From Mytilus californianus (lineage: Eukaryota > Mollusca > Bivalvia > Mytilida > Mytilidae), in assembly GCF_021869535.1 (NCBI RefSeq), contig NW_026262668.1, positions 14,864,348 through 14,928,347 of the forward strand: DNA of 64,000 nucleotides, written 5' to 3'. Position 1 is the first letter of the stretch. Every line of letters begins with the position of its first letter. The notes under the pieces were generated by a model. It worked only from the letters and a program-made list of their open reading frames with translations. It ran no database searches and was not told the origin of the DNA. This document shows positions 10,965 through 22,642 of the stretch, in pieces. Both the position numbers and the translations under genes were made by a program.

Positions 10965-11120
10965 CAGCTTTTCGGAATATTCGGTTTTTAATGCTCACCA
11001 ACTGCGTATTTGATTTGGTCTTCCAACTGTTTTGAATCGAGCGCCACTGATGAGTCTTATGTAGACGAAATGCGTGTCTGGCGTACCAATTTATACGCCT
11101 TGTATCTTTGAGAGTTTTTA
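10965..11120 (+). repeat. Dispersed repeat, copy of 3295-3450
   Basis: This is the counterpart of the repeat in intron 3 of the intact gene (gagcgccactgatgagtctt, then gcgtctggcg). Its conserved place between the exon-3 and exon-4 copies shows it predates the duplication. Confidence 0.65.
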
Positions 11121-11422
11121 CTACTGTATACGGCTCAAAGAAAACAATTCGAAATTTTATGTCATTTTATATCACAATTAATTTGTATTGGTATTTAGCT
11201 TCACTTCGACTAAAAGTAAGAGCTTTACTTAACATGTAAGTTATGATTAATTATGATAAAGATTTGTCACGATACAGAGAAAGTCTAAAATGAATTGAAA
11301 CTTTAAAAAGAAATAGGTAAATTGGGCTGGATGCCGAGTAAAATGCAATCATAATGAAGTAGGGTCACACTAATTCTATTTGGTCATCAATCATGTCCAT
11401 TTTTATAAATTTTAAATGTTAC

Positions 11423-11566
11423 CTCCAATAACTCCATAACTCACAAATAGAAAGTATATATTTGGTGCAAATCCGGAAATTATTAAGGCAAAAACCCGAA
11501 TAAATCCACTCCAAATTATCACGGATCGGAATGAAAATCTATGACACATAACATTTACGACAGGAC
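11423..11566 (-). pseudogene. Duplicated transporter exon 3 (orphan exon)
   Basis: This 144-nt copy of exon 3 has both splice borders (TGTAG| and GGAG|GTAAC) and an open frame. A few residues differ, such as GPVVNVMCHRF for GPVVGVMCHRF and WSGFIRV for WGGFILV. No copies of exons 1, 2 or 5 are visible nearby, and the adjoining exon-4 copy is destroyed. It is therefore read as a pseudogene fragment, although it could still be included in a transcript. Confidence 0.85.
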
Positions 11567-11689
11567 CTACAACAAACAAATATTGTGTGATTTGTACAAG
11601 TTGGTTGAAGTTAGTCACTCTCTTTTTAACATAAAAAGCAATGATATCAAAGGAGTATGAGTCAAGACTTACACCGAATAATTGGCAAA

Positions 11690-12420
11690 ATTGGTCTTAA
11701 CGCAAGCATGGATTATTTAATATTGGTCAACACAAAAATTATCTAGTTAGTAATATGAGTCAAAACAAGCATGACAAGATAGTAATATGGGTCAAAGCAA
11801 GCATTGACAATTAAATAATAAAAGTCAAAACAAGAATTGGTTAGTTAGTCGTATGGGTCAAAACAAGAATTGATTAGTTAGTCGTATGGGTCAACACAAG
11901 CATTGATTAGTTAGTCGTATGGGTCAAAACAAGAATTGATTAGTTAGTCGTATGGTTCAAAACAAGAATTGATTAGTTAGTCGTATGGGTCAAAACAAGC
12001 ATTGATTATGCAGTATTTAGATCAAAGTCAAAGCAAGCATTAACTAGTTAGTACAATGAAGCAATACAAGCATTGCTTAGTTCGTAATATGGGTTAAACC
12101 AAGCACTGAATGTTTACATATATTGGTAAAACAAGCATTTACAAATTACAAATATAGGTTAAAACAAGCATTGACAAGTTACAGATATAGGTTAAAACAA
12201 GCATTGAAAAGTTACAAATATGGACAAAAACAAACATTGATTCGTTAGTAAATATTTTTAAAAACAGGCATTTAGTAGTTAGTTAAATGGGTCAAAACCG
12301 TGCATTTACTAGTTACAAATATGGGTCAAAACATCATTGACTAGTAACAAATAAGGACCAAAACACTCTTTGAGTAGTAAGTTATATGGCTCAAAACAAG
12401 CATTAACTAGTTAGCAGTAA
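11690..12420. repeat. Degenerate ~33-bp satellite, duplicated copy
   Basis: Tandem units related to attgattagttagtcgtatg + ggtcaaaacaag form the paralogue of the array at 4610-5560. A local run of near-identical units at 11830-12000 indicates later local expansion. Confidence 0.85.
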
Positions 12421-12559
12421 AACATTGTATTGACCGATTCGAAAAATGAGATGAGAAAGAAGACCAACACACAATTGTTTGTCTGGAATTGATTCAAAAC
12501 AATAAAGTTATACCAATTTGTTACATAACATTGAAATTTCACAAGAATGAAAAGATATG

Positions 12560-12700
12560 AGGTATATGTAAAAACATACGTATATCTGTATGTTGAAAAA
12601 GAAAATATGTAAAAACATACGTATATCTGTATGTTGAAAAAGAAAATATGTAAAAACATACGTATATCTGTATGTTGAAAAAGAAAATATGTAAAAACAT
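12560..12700. repeat. ~41-bp tandem repeat
   Basis: Three and a half near-perfect copies of a unit with aaaacatacgtatatctgta and tgttgaaaaagaaaat. The single-copy counterpart near 5750 in the parental block shows that this array arose after the duplication. Confidence 0.85.
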
Positions 12701-12959
12701 TGAAAAAGGAATTCACAAAAAATGTTCTGTCTCAAACGGAAAATTTATATATTCCTACATTCAAAAGAACATCATTTATAGTTTATTTTGTGTATTAGAT
12801 GTAAGCTTTTCATATCTGAGGGGCGTCTATGTGCATATTCAACAAAGTACACTCTCCAACATTGTAGACGAGAATAGAATTCATGACAAAAATCTCTGTT
12901 TTGTTAATCTTGTATTGCTGATCATTTAGTCTGTTTAGTTTCTCTCTATCTTCTTTAAT

Positions 12960-13495
12960 TTTTGCTCAAAACACAAAAGAGGGTAAAAAAAGCCTCTTTT
13001 AAGGGCAATCACTCCTATGAAAAGTGACAGTCTACTAACAATATCAGTAAAAATTTGACTTGTAAGTAGATCTTGCCTTGATTTAAAGTTTCTATTTATC
13101 TATTATAATTGTTATCATATAAGGCAAAACGCAAAAAAAATATGTTAAAATCGTCATGTAAGGGCAATAACTCTAATATGGAGTCGACTGACGATTTCGA
13201 CCATGTTTACACTTATTGCAATTGGTAGAACTTGTCTTGCTGATCATTTTTGCAATTTAAAGTTTCTCTCTATTATAGTTTTCAAGACAATAGGCAAAAA
13301 TGTAAAACAAATTGTAAAATTTGTCATTTAAGATCAATAACTCCTATAAGAAGTTGTTTGACAGTTTTTACGTATATGTACAATTGGTAGAGCTCAACAT
13401 TCTGAAAATATTTGCTCATGTCAGATTTTCTCTATTTATAACGTTTTCAAAATAATAGACAAAACTTGCATTTTACCCCTATGTTCTATTTTTAG
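12960..13495. repeat. Family-E 'gggcaataactcctata' repeat
   Basis: Two to three diverged tandem units of about 170-190 bp, each with a block like gggcaataactcctatgaaa and a downstream gtagatcttgccttgattt-like block. The same family is at 32500-33170. It is non-coding. Confidence 0.7.
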
Positions 13496-14089
13496 CCAAA
13501 AATTAATCGGATCCAATGGCATTAAACCATTATAGCCCTATTCACAAACAAAAGTGAAGCGGAATAAGTCATGCAAATATCTTTTTTATATCAATCACAA
13601 ATATAAAGTATCATGTGTTTAAAGAAAGATTTGATCGTTTCCTTGGATGTTTGCAATAACGAATAAAAGGCAATAGATCTTTCACGATCCTTTTCACGAT
13701 CATCAAAATATGGTACCAGATCTTTCACTATCCGAAATATCATTTTTTTACAAATATTACCATGTTTTGCAAAGTTTCTGATTAAACTAAAAAAACAAAC
13801 TTTAAAAACTATTTTAAACAGTAATATTGAACGATATTTTAAAGAGAAAAGTAGTTTATGCATTAAAATTTTGAAAAAAAATCATTTTAGTTTACATTTT
13901 ATTTCTTTGTTTCGATGAGCAATCTACCTGTTGTAGCTTTGTAAAAACTGTGTACTTTTAAACCTTGATTTTCTCGGACACTGATCACACTGTTGAACCA
14001 TTTTGACAGACAGTTTTATTTTTCCAATATTTGTCATTATAATTGATCAAATTAGATTATTTACTGACGTTGCATGTGTCTTCTCGATA

Positions 14090-14215
14090 AGATTTCCTTC
14101 ACGATCCTTTACCAGATCTTTCACGATCCAATCGCAATACTTGACCACCGTTACTTATTCTTTCACGATCATATTTCTCGATATACCGAATGACAGCCGT
14201 GAGAATGTTGTAATA
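14090..14215 (-). repeat. Right arm of the long-range inverted repeat
   Basis: This reverse complement of 8950-9085 contains tctttcacgatccaatcgca and ctcgatataccgaatgacag. With the left arm it brackets about 5 kb containing the broken transporter copy. Confidence 0.8.
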
Positions 14216-15460
14216 CAAAGATAATCACACTGCAATAAATTAACTAGAAAGAGCAAAACAAGACAATAAAGGGGTGAAGGAAAGAGCTTACCTACCAACG
14301 AAAGGGAATTCAAGATTTATTGTTCTTTTATATAATCGTATAACTGTACACTAAACATGCATGTAATCGACAGAACCAAAACTAGAGGCTAACAAGTCAA
14401 CAGAAGTGATATTGGGGGTAAACTATAACGTCCAATAGATAGCAATCACTTCATACAATAGAAAAGAAAGGATATGGGGTATCCATCCAGGACACAAAAT
14501 CAGTATATGCATAGCAAAAAACACAAAAAGCAAAGGAACAGCTCACATGTAGCTTTATGAAAGATATATAATTTGAATTTGAACGTATTAGAGAAGACGG
14601 CCACTGGTCATTTCTGGTTTAAAACCGATAACGTAAAAAAAAAACACAATATAAAAAGGAGATGAGGTATGATTGCCAATGAGACAACTATCCACAAAAG
14701 TTCAAATAAAGTGGATGTAAGCAATTATAGGCAACCGTACGACCTTCAACAATGAGAAAAACCCATACTGTACAGGCGGCTATAAAAGGCCCCGGCATGA
14801 AAAATATGAAACAATTCAATTGAGAAAAACAAACATGACAGACATGAACCAACGACAACCACTGAACTACTGGCTCCTTTCTTTCAACAACAACAAAATC
14901 ACACAAAAAATATTATTACGACATTACACATTATCAGTCTATAAATCTTTCAATGAGGGAATGTGTACCATAAAAAAAGCATCATGTCAAAGGTTTTAAA
15001 TTATAAATATCAAATAAGTTGGACTAATACACCATACAGCCTTATATAACTCATAGATAATTACACGATGTGCTGACATAATTTCCACAATTGACAGAGA
15101 TTCAATACTTCAACATATGGCCTTGAGTAAGAGTCAATTATTCCGTTTATTTATATATGTGTATACAATGTAAACTTATCCTAAAATTCAAATGAAATTT
15201 ATCCATCGGAAATTACTTTTACTGAATTCGACGTTATACATCAACAATGAACGAAAATCAAATATGACATACACCAAAACCAACGATAGCCACTGGGTCA
15301 CAGGGGCTTGTATCAAAGTTATTTTAGGTCGCAAAACGATGCCAGTCGATTAGTATGCGTTCTAGTTTGTGTATATATTTTGACACAATCTTTACATTGT
15401 ATCCTCGTGATTATGTTTTTGACACATATTTTGTATTGTCTGTTGTTTACATGTTCCAGA
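14216..15460. other. Intergenic sequence with a reverse family-F copy
   Basis: There are no gene-like signals. A reverse-oriented family-F element is at about 14650-14850 (gattgccaatgagacaacta ... ggcaaccgtacgaccttcaa). The remainder is AT-rich sequence without visible structure. Confidence 0.6.
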
Positions 15461-15467
15461 AATAACA

Positions 15468-15850
15468 GAGACAGTTAAGTCTGCCTCATATCTTGACTTA
15501 CATCTGAAAATTGACAATAATGGTCGCTTGAAAACAAAACTTTACGACAACAGAGATGATTTCAGCTTCCTAATTGTGAACTTTCCATTTCTATGTAGCA
15601 ACATTTCAGCAGCGCCTGCATACGGAGTATATATCTCCAAGATGATACAATATTCGAAGGCTTGTATGTCCTATCATGATTTCCTTGATAGAGCGTTGCT
15701 GCTCACAAGGAAGCTATTAAACCAAGATTTCCAAGTGGTGAAGTTGAAATCGTCCCTTCGTTAATGTTACAGAGGCCATCACGAGTTGGTTGACCGTTAT
15801 GGAATATCCGTTTCACAAATGACAACGGATATGTTCCAATTGCCGTAATT
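15468..15850 (+). mobile_element. Retroelement reverse-transcriptase C-terminal fragment
   Basis: The plus strand reads TVKSASYLDLHLKIDNNGRL, LYDNRDDFSFLIVNFPF and then PAYGVYISKMIQYSKACMSY. After a stop and a small shift near 15764 it reads HHELVDRYGISVSQMTTDMF. I recognise this as the tail of a reverse-transcriptase polyprotein that is common in animal genomes, but I cannot name the clade with certainty. Only the C-terminal part is present and it is interrupted, so it is dead. The sequence at 15900-15960 (gggtgccacatgtgcagcag, gatctgcttgcc) resembles repeats at 30520, 41330 and 51600. Confidence 0.65.
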
Positions 15851-15954
15851 AAAATCCCATCCCCTTTTCCCCGAATGTGACCTACCGAATTAGACTCATC
15901 ACCGGGTTTGTACTAACATGAGCAACACGACGGGTGCCACATGTGCAGCAGGAT

Positions 15955-16060
15955 CTGCTTGCCCGGTAACAAGACATTTCGGCACCCAAGTCCGAAGACA
16001 TTTCGGCATCCATTTTGGACATTTCGGGACCAAGACAATTCGGCACCTCGTTTTTAAAAA
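15955..16060. repeat. Short 'acatttcggcacc' direct repeats
   Basis: Four close copies of agacatttcggcaccc-like sequence within 80 bp, just after the retroelement tail. They could be the end of a DNA element, but I found no matching inverted copy within the next 2 kb. Confidence 0.5.
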
Positions 16061-16478
16061 TATATATTAGGAAAATTTAAAGAATTGTTGCAGTAAATTC
16101 GTAGGTAAAATTTGCATTACAAAAAAAATAATCATCATTTAATTAAACCCTAAATGATTATGTATGTATGTATGAATAAACATCATTTAATTAAATCATA
16201 ATTGATTGTTAGATATGTTGTTGTTTGAATAAACATTATTTAATTAAATCATAATTAATTGTAGTTATGCATTAATCAGTATTTTATGTATAAATCTGAT
16301 AATTCCTCAACAGAGATCAAAAGTGTATAGCTTGTGTTTGCATGCAGCTTGTGTTCTCGTTTGATCTTTACATCTGTTAAGACAACACAATACCTGAAAA
16401 CTATATTTTATTGTTTTAATATTTAAAGCCATAAACATAACAGCGTGTGCAAGCCATAATGAGTAAATACCCATAAAC

Positions 16479-16487
16479 ATATATAAA
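16479..16487 (+). promoter_or_regulatory. Possible TATA box upstream of the PHD-like exon
   Basis: A tatataaag match lies 30-38 bp 5' of the ATG at 16517. The spacing would put transcription start very close to the start codon, giving a short leader. Supported only by motif and position. Confidence 0.35.
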
Positions 16488-16516
16488 GGTAAACACTTTT
16501 TGTTTTTTGTAACACA

Positions 16517-16622
16517 ATGTCAGACGACAGTTGTATACAGTGCCACAATGTTTTGCGCCCTAGACAAGAAGCTTTACAATGTGATGGCTGTCAAAAGTGG
16601 CAACATAGAACATGCAACAGTG
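16517..16622 (+). CDS. PHD-like zinc-finger first exon (transposase-type gene, probably a remnant)
   Basis: An ATG opens MSDDSCIQCHNVLRPRQEAL, then QCDGCQKWQHRTCNS. The spacing C-x2-C ... C-x2-C-x2-W-x-H-x2-C is that of a treble-clef or PHD-like finger. From memory, this N-terminal type is frequent in molluscan MULE-type transposase-like proteins. The exon ends at AGTG|GTAAGT (phase 1). A later stretch, 16854-16979, is open up to a TAA (LKLVSEGKLQRYQRKQSRQT...) after CTCTGCAG and is followed by AATAAA at 17272. Its frame is phase 0, so it does not join directly to this exon. Either a middle exon is missed or the locus is broken. Confidence 0.45.
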
Positions 16623-16853
16623 GTAAGTGGCTTTTTTTATATTTTTAATTATTATAAATTATTATAACCCAAATTCTCCTTGCATACTTTTCATTTCCAT
16701 ACTGGAGCCAATCTCAGATAGAGCTAATAGCATTTGTACATAAAGGAGTAAAGGGAAACTTTTCATTATTGCCAAATAAATAGTAATATAAGAAATCCAC
16801 TTATAAATGCAATTAAAACCCATTATACCTATTGTAACGATATTCCTCTGCAG

Positions 16854-16979
16854 CTAAAGTTAGTGTCTGAAGGCAAGCTACAAAGGTACCAGCGTAAGCA
16901 GAGTAGACAGACCCAGGGCCGTCTTTTTGCTTTGTGGGACGAGTACTGTAACAACAGCATCTCCGCGTCCAGACTACAT
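16854..16979 (+). pseudogene. Possible terminal exon, phase-mismatched
   Basis: This open stretch of 41 codons plus TAA follows a good acceptor (ttcctctgcag). It is basic (KLQRYQRKQSR) and ends LHCT. It lies 230 bp after the PHD-like exon and 290 bp before an AATAAA signal, which suggests a compact gene, but the reading phase does not fit that exon. I do not recognise a domain. Confidence 0.3.
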
Positions 16980-17269
16980 TGTACTTAAGGAATGTGCAAG
17001 TGTATACGGACCACCACCTAAGTGACATTAATTTGTTAGAACTTATAGTGCTTGCTGTCTGTATATATGTTATATGTTATGTTATAATTACAGTATTTAA
17101 ACTTTGTGTTCATATTTATATGCTTTTAGCTTTAATACCTAGCTCATCATGCTTATTACAACCATGCTTCTAGTGCTTCATTTTGTGCTGTGTAATTTAT
17201 TGCATGTGTATTATGTGTTTTATTGTTATAAATGTCTTGTATGTCGGTTAAAAGTATACTTTGCCGACT

Positions 17270-17290
17270 CTAAATAAAGCTTATTTATTA
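17270..17290 (+). terminator. Polyadenylation signal candidate
   Basis: aataaagcttatttattatt follows the PHD-like locus. It is the only canonical hexamer in a plausible position for that locus. The AT-rich setting makes chance occurrence easy. Confidence 0.35.
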
Positions 17291-17639
17291 TTATTTATTA
17301 TTCATTATATTTATTACATGTATGCATAAACTGTTGAATATAATTATAATAAATATAATAAATAAATATTATTAATATTCTAGATGTGTTTTGTTGTTTT
17401 GGTATACTATGGTAATACATTAAAACATGTACATGAACATTAAAACTAGTACATGAATGGTGAAATCTAAAAAATCCGAATGTTCATTGTATCAAGAAAA
17501 ATAACACACACAAATAAGACACTTATCAAAATGACTAAGCTGCAGTACACAAATAAATAACAAAAGGAATAAACCACTTAATAAGATACTTCTTCGAAGA
17601 TACCATATACAATATTGATAATAATGTTGTAAATATTTT

Positions 17640-18565
17640 TCCAAATAATTTTTGTGATTATGTGTTTGACACATCTTTTGTAATATCTGTTGTTTATATG
17701 TCAACGATATCTTTGTGATCATGTGTCTGTTGTCTTTATGTGCGTGATATCTTTTTTATTTAGTGATTGACACATCTATCGTTATGACTGTTGTCTATTT
17801 GTGCACGATATCGTGATTATGTGTTTGGCACATCCTTTGTATTGTTTGTTGTTTTACTCATCTTTTATTGTCTGTTGTCTATATGTGCACAACATATCTG
17901 CGATTTCGTTTTTGACACATCTTTTGTAATGTCTGTTGTCTATTTGTGCACGATATCTGTGATTATGTATTCTTTTTGTATTGTTTGTTGTTTTACTCAT
18001 CTTTTATTGTCTGTTGTCTATATGTGCACAACATATCTGCGATTTCGTTTTTGACACATCTTTTGTTATGTATGTTGTGTATTTGTGCACAATATCTGTG
18101 ATTGTGTGTTTGGCACACCTTTTGTATTGTTTGTTGTTTTACTCATCTTTTTTTTGTCTGTTGTCTATGTGTGCACAACATATTTGGGATTACATGTTTG
18201 AAACATCTTTTGTCATGTCTGTTGTCTATTTGTGCATGATATCTGTGATTAAGTGTTCTTTTTGAGTTGTTTGTTGTTTTACTCATCTTTTATTTTATGT
18301 CTATACGTGCACAACATATTTGCGATTTTGTTTTCGACACATCTTTTGTTATGTCTGTTGTCTATATGTGCACAACATATTTGCAATTACATGTTTGACA
18401 CATCTTTTGTTATGTCTGTTGTCTATATGTGCACAACATATTTGCAATTACATATTTGACACATCTTTTGTTATGTCTGTTGTCTATATGTGCACAACAT
18501 ATTTGCAATTACATGTTTGACACATTTTTTGTTACGTCTGTTTCCTATATGTGCAAGATATCTTT
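17640..18565. repeat. ~60-bp minisatellite
   Basis: About 14 tandem units, each with tgtctgttgtctatatgtgc, acaacatatttgcaatt and tgacacatcttttg. The right-hand third (18330-18530) is nearly perfect and the left part diverged, so growth was most recent on the right. Open frames here are by-products. Confidence 0.9.
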
Positions 18566-18654
18566 GTGGTAATGTGTTTTAAGTTACTTTTTTGCCTCTT
18601 CTTCATTGTGAAAGTTTATGGTAATTACATTTTATCTATTATATCTGTGTCACA

Positions 18655-18930
18655 CCAGTATGTTCAACTGCCTCGTTTGTTCCTTGGTAATGTACCTTGT
18701 TCAACTGCCTCGTTTGTTCCTTGGTAATGTACTACGTTCAACTGCCTTGTTTTTTCCTTGGTAATGTACTTTGTTCAACCGCCTCGTTTGTTCCTTGGTA
18801 ATATACTCTGTTCAACTGCCTCGTTTGTTCCTTAGTAATATACTCTGTTCAACTGCCTCGTTTGTTCCTTGGTAATGTACTTTGTTCAACTGCCTCGTAT
18901 GTTCCTTGGTAATGTACTTAACTCACATGC
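18655..18930. repeat. ~36-bp minisatellite
   Basis: Seven to eight copies of gttcaactgcctcgtttgtt + ccttggtaatgtactt. It follows the 60-bp array after about 90 bp of unrelated sequence. Confidence 0.92.
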
Positions 18931-19004
18931 ATAAAGTTGTGTCTTTGATGTGAAGACTGTAAAATTGGTAATATCTACATCTCCACTAAGCACCTCCAAA
19001 TTAG

Positions 19005-19350
19005 TGTTAGTGAAAAGACTACCCAGTATCAAGTATTCAGGTAGGGCGACATTTCTTCCTGTTGACAGTTACCTACCTAGCTTGTGAAATGACTATCGAG
19101 TATCAAGTATTCAGGTAGGGCGACAGTTACCTAGCTTGTGAAAAGACTACCCAGTATCAAGTACTCAGGTAGGGCGACATTTCTTCCTGTTGACAGTTAC
19201 CTAGCTTGTGAAAAGACTACCCAGTATCAAGTATTCAGGTAGGGCGACATTTCTTCCTGTTGACAGTAACCTAGCTTGTGAAAAGACTACCCAGTATCAA
19301 GTATTAAGGTAGGGCAACATTTCTTCTTGTTGACAGTTACCTAGCTTGTG
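19005..19350. repeat. ~69-bp minisatellite
   Basis: Five copies of a unit with gactacccagtatcaagtat, tcaggtagggcgacatttct and tgttgacagttacctagctt. One copy (near 19084-19140) lacks about 10-15 bp. Confidence 0.92.
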
Positions 19351-19784
19351 TTAAGCACCAACCATTCATCTTTTTTTAAGGGGATGGGTTATTTTTCTTC
19401 ATTTGGGAAAAAAAACTTTTCTAGTTTTATCAAAAACAAACTATTTTTTACAATAACATACAAGATCAAGATTTGTTTTAAATCATTGCTGTTTTAATTT
19501 GTTTTATTTATTTTCATTTTTTGAAAAATTTATAGAATCACACAATTTAATTAAAAAAAACTAGTCATAAATATTATAACTATATATTTATTGCACATAA
19601 TCTTGATATACATTTTTTTTTGTAGTTTTACATAAAATTCATTAACGATAACAAATACATTACAATAATCAGAAATTATCAATATATAAAAATATAACAA
19701 TCATTTAATGGCATAATATTCCCCATTTGTTATAATATTGAGACAAATATACTCATTCAATTAAAAAACTTATCATATAAATAA

Positions 19785-21125
19785 ACTAGAGGCTCTCAAG
19801 AGCCTGTGTCGCTCACCTGATTCTACTTTGGTTTTGGAAATCATGTAAAAATAGATTAAAATCATAACAGATACCCTAATAATGATTGAGGCCAAACTTG
19901 GTTTAATATTGGCCCCATAATTTAATAAAAAATCCTGGTGGCCATCTTGAACAGTAAATCGGCAACAAAGTAGCAACACTTCATCAGCACCTCATAAGGA
20001 ACATTTATGCCATGTTTGGTTTCATTCCATTCAGTGCACCTCTAGAAGAAGCATTTGTATGTATTTACAATAGGGTCTTATGTTAAACTAAATCCCCTGC
20101 TGGAAGCCATCTTGGATGATGGGTCAGCTACAAAGTAACAACACTTGGTCAGCACCTCATTAGGAACATTCATGCCATGTTTGGTTTCATTCTATTCATT
20201 GGTTCTCTAGAAGAAAACATTTGTATGTATTTCCCATAGGGTCCTATGTTAAACTTACTCTCCCCTGCTGGCAGCCATCTTGGATGACAAATCAGCTACA
20301 AAGTAACAACACTTAGTCAGCACCTCAAAAGAAACATTCATACCATGTTTGGTTTCAATCCATTAAGCGGTTTTCTAGAAGAAGACATTTGTATATATTT
20401 CCCATAAGCTCCTTTGTTAAACTAAGTCCCCCATTGGCAGCCATCTTGGTTGATGGATTTGCTACAAAGTAACAACACTTGGTCAGCACCTCATAAGGAA
20501 TATTCATGCCATGTTTGGTTTCATTACATTCAGTGGTTCATCAAAAGAAGATATTGTATATATTTCCCATAGTCTCCTTTGTTAAACAAAGTCCCCTGCT
20601 GGCGGCCATCTTGGATGATGGATCAGCTTCAAAGTAACAACACTTGGTCAGCACCTCATAATGAACATTCATGCCATGTTTGGATTCATTCCATTCAGTT
20701 GTTCTCTAAAAGAAGACATTTGTATGTATTTTCCAAAGGGTCCTACGTTAAACGAAGTCCCCCGCTGGCGGCCATCTTGGATGATGGATCGGCTTCAAAG
20801 TAACAACACTTAGTCAGCACCTCATAATAAACATTCATGCCATGTTTGGTTTCATTCCATTCAGTGGTTCTCTAAAAGAAGACATTTGTATGTATTGTCC
20901 ATAGGGTCCTATGTTAAACGAAGTCCCCTGCTGGCGGCCATCTTGGATGATGGATCGGCTAAAAAGTAACAACACTTGGTCAGCACTTCATAAGGAACAT
21001 TCATGCCATGTTTGGTTTCATTCCATTCAGTGGTTCTCTAGAAGAAGTTCAAAATGTAAAAAGTTAACAATGACGATGACGACGGACGCCAAGTGATGAG
21101 AAAAGCTAGGGCCAGGTGAGCTTAA
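19785..21125 (+). mobile_element. Family-A core-tandem element (Helitron-like, non-autonomous)
   Basis: The 5' cap is tagaggctctcaagagcctg plus tgtcgctcacctg. It is followed by seven tandem core units of about 166 bp (with gccatcttggatgatggatc and aagtaacaacacttggtcag), and then a 3' cap with gacgatgacgacggacgcca and ccaggtgagctta. The 5' gctcacctg and 3' caggtgagc are inverted copies of each other. The left hairpin arm in the 3' cap is partly deleted compared with the copy at 1-67. The plan recalls bivalve 'pearl'-type elements, which are regarded as non-autonomous Helitron relatives; that link is from family knowledge. No coding capacity. Confidence 0.7.
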
Positions 21126-21269
21126 AACCAGTTCTCTCCTTTTATCTTTATGACTAAGTCTTGTGTTTTGCAATGTTAACCCAAGTAATCATTTGGATGA
21201 AAATAAAATAGTACCACAAAGCCATCAGATACTGAGCATTTTATTATAAAATCATACCCTTTGTTAAGG

Positions 21270-21415
21270 AGATATTGTGGATACAAAGGGGAACATTGTG
21301 GATACAAAGGGGGACATTGTGGATACAAAGGGGGACATTGTGGATACAAAGGAAGACATTGTAGATACAAAAGAAGACATTGTGGATACAAAGGGGGACA
21401 TTGTGGATACAAATG
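21270..21415. repeat. 21-bp minisatellite
   Basis: Seven copies of acattgtggatacaaagggg + g, open in several frames because 21 is a multiple of three. Nothing supports a real protein. Confidence 0.9.
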
Positions 21416-21479
21416 GCCTACATATGAATGAAAAAAACATACAATTAAAGAGACAAAACAAATACTATACACTCCAACT

Positions 21480-22130
21480 TCACTAAACAGGGCCTTATTA
21501 ACTTACTGATTACTGTTTTTTTCAGAATTTTAATAGTCTCCATCCTATCATTTTCAAATAGCACCTTGGGATTTGAAATAGCACTGTTTCCCTAAGAATT
21601 ATAGCACTATATTTATAAAACATTTTATTATAAAATATATTTTTAAAAGTTCAATAGTTATAAGATGTTTACAATAGAATTATGTAATAAATAATAAATT
21701 CAATGAAAGCTGATTTCTAGTGTTTCAGTAGCATTCCATTTGTTCTTTGGAGAAATTGTCCTCAGTATAATTTGAACCATTCAGATAGTAAAGATATTAC
21801 TAGAACACCAATTTAATGTATGTATTAGCTGTAGTCTTCAGTTAAGGTCATTATATATTCCTAGCCATGAACAATTTTGTGCATATTTCTTGAATCTAAG
21901 CAAACAAAACAAGGATATGGTCCACACAATGTTTAAATAAATGTATCAGGTGCAGTCTTGGTCTTAAATATGCACAATTTTGGATCGAAGGTAAGATCAT
22001 GATCATGAGCATGAAATGTCATTACCCGTACAGGATTAGTGATAGACACATAAGCTAACTCCTATTTGAATGCAGTACTTCTATAAAAACTTTGTTCTCA
22101 AGGGAACAAAATAAGTAACAATTTCAGTAT
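21480..22130. other. Intergenic sequence downstream of the PhyH gene
   Basis: AT-rich sequence with no coding, RNA or repeat signal recognised. Confidence 0.6.
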
Positions 22131-22132
22131 AC

Positions 22133-22362
22133 TGTGGATTCGTAATTATTCGTGGGGTGATTCATAATTATTCGTGGGGTGATTCATAATTATTCGTGGG
22201 GTGATTCATAATTATTCGTGGGGTACAAATTTTCCTTGATTTCGTGGGTATAGGGAAACAACGACTTTAAAAGTTCAACAAAGTATATATTTTCTATAGG
22301 CTTGTATACAAACTTTTGCAAAACCACAAAATCAAATATCCACGAAAAAAATGAATCCACGG
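22133..22362. mobile_element. MITE-like element with internal 22-bp repeats
   Basis: The ends are inverted: actgtggattcgtaatt at the left and aatgaatccacggtgt at the right. Inside, attcgtggggtgattcataa is repeated about four times near the left end, and ccacgaaaaaaatgaatcc near the right end mirrors it. Length is about 230 bp, with no coding capacity. Confidence 0.65.
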
Positions 22363-22510
22363 TGTAAAATGAATATAAATGTATAGAAACATAAACCTCT
22401 ACATTATAGATTTATTCCCTCTTTTGTCAAATTAAATTTAAGAAATCCTATTTTACAACCTTTATTGCTATGTCCCACTTGTTTGCCTAGATAATTTAAC
22501 AATCAGCACA

Positions 22511-22642
22511 TCAATATGCCTTGGTAGCATTGGTGGGTCTAGACAAGTCAGCTTTCACAGTTTTATCTTCTGTTGGATCTAAGAAATTTTTCCCACTAAA
22601 GTCTGTTTCATTTGTACATTCCAAGATAGCTGAGTTAGGTAC
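22511..22642 (-). CDS. PhyH exon 9 (stop exon)
   Basis: Begins at TTTTAG|GTACC and encodes [15 protein letters not shown], then a polar tail ending KAY and TGA at 22511. It lies outside the catalytic core. Confidence 0.9.
   Translation of the reverse strand, partial: VPNSAILECTNETDFSGKNFLDPTEDKTVKADLSRPTNATKAY

Noticed and set aside
17700..18565. Direct-repeat array considered as a CRISPR-like structure
   Set aside because: Units are head-to-tail without unique spacers, and the genome is eukaryotic. It is a minisatellite.
21277..21486. DTKGDIV-repeat protein
   Set aside because: A 21-bp minisatellite open in all in-phase frames on both strands, with no sign of gene structure.
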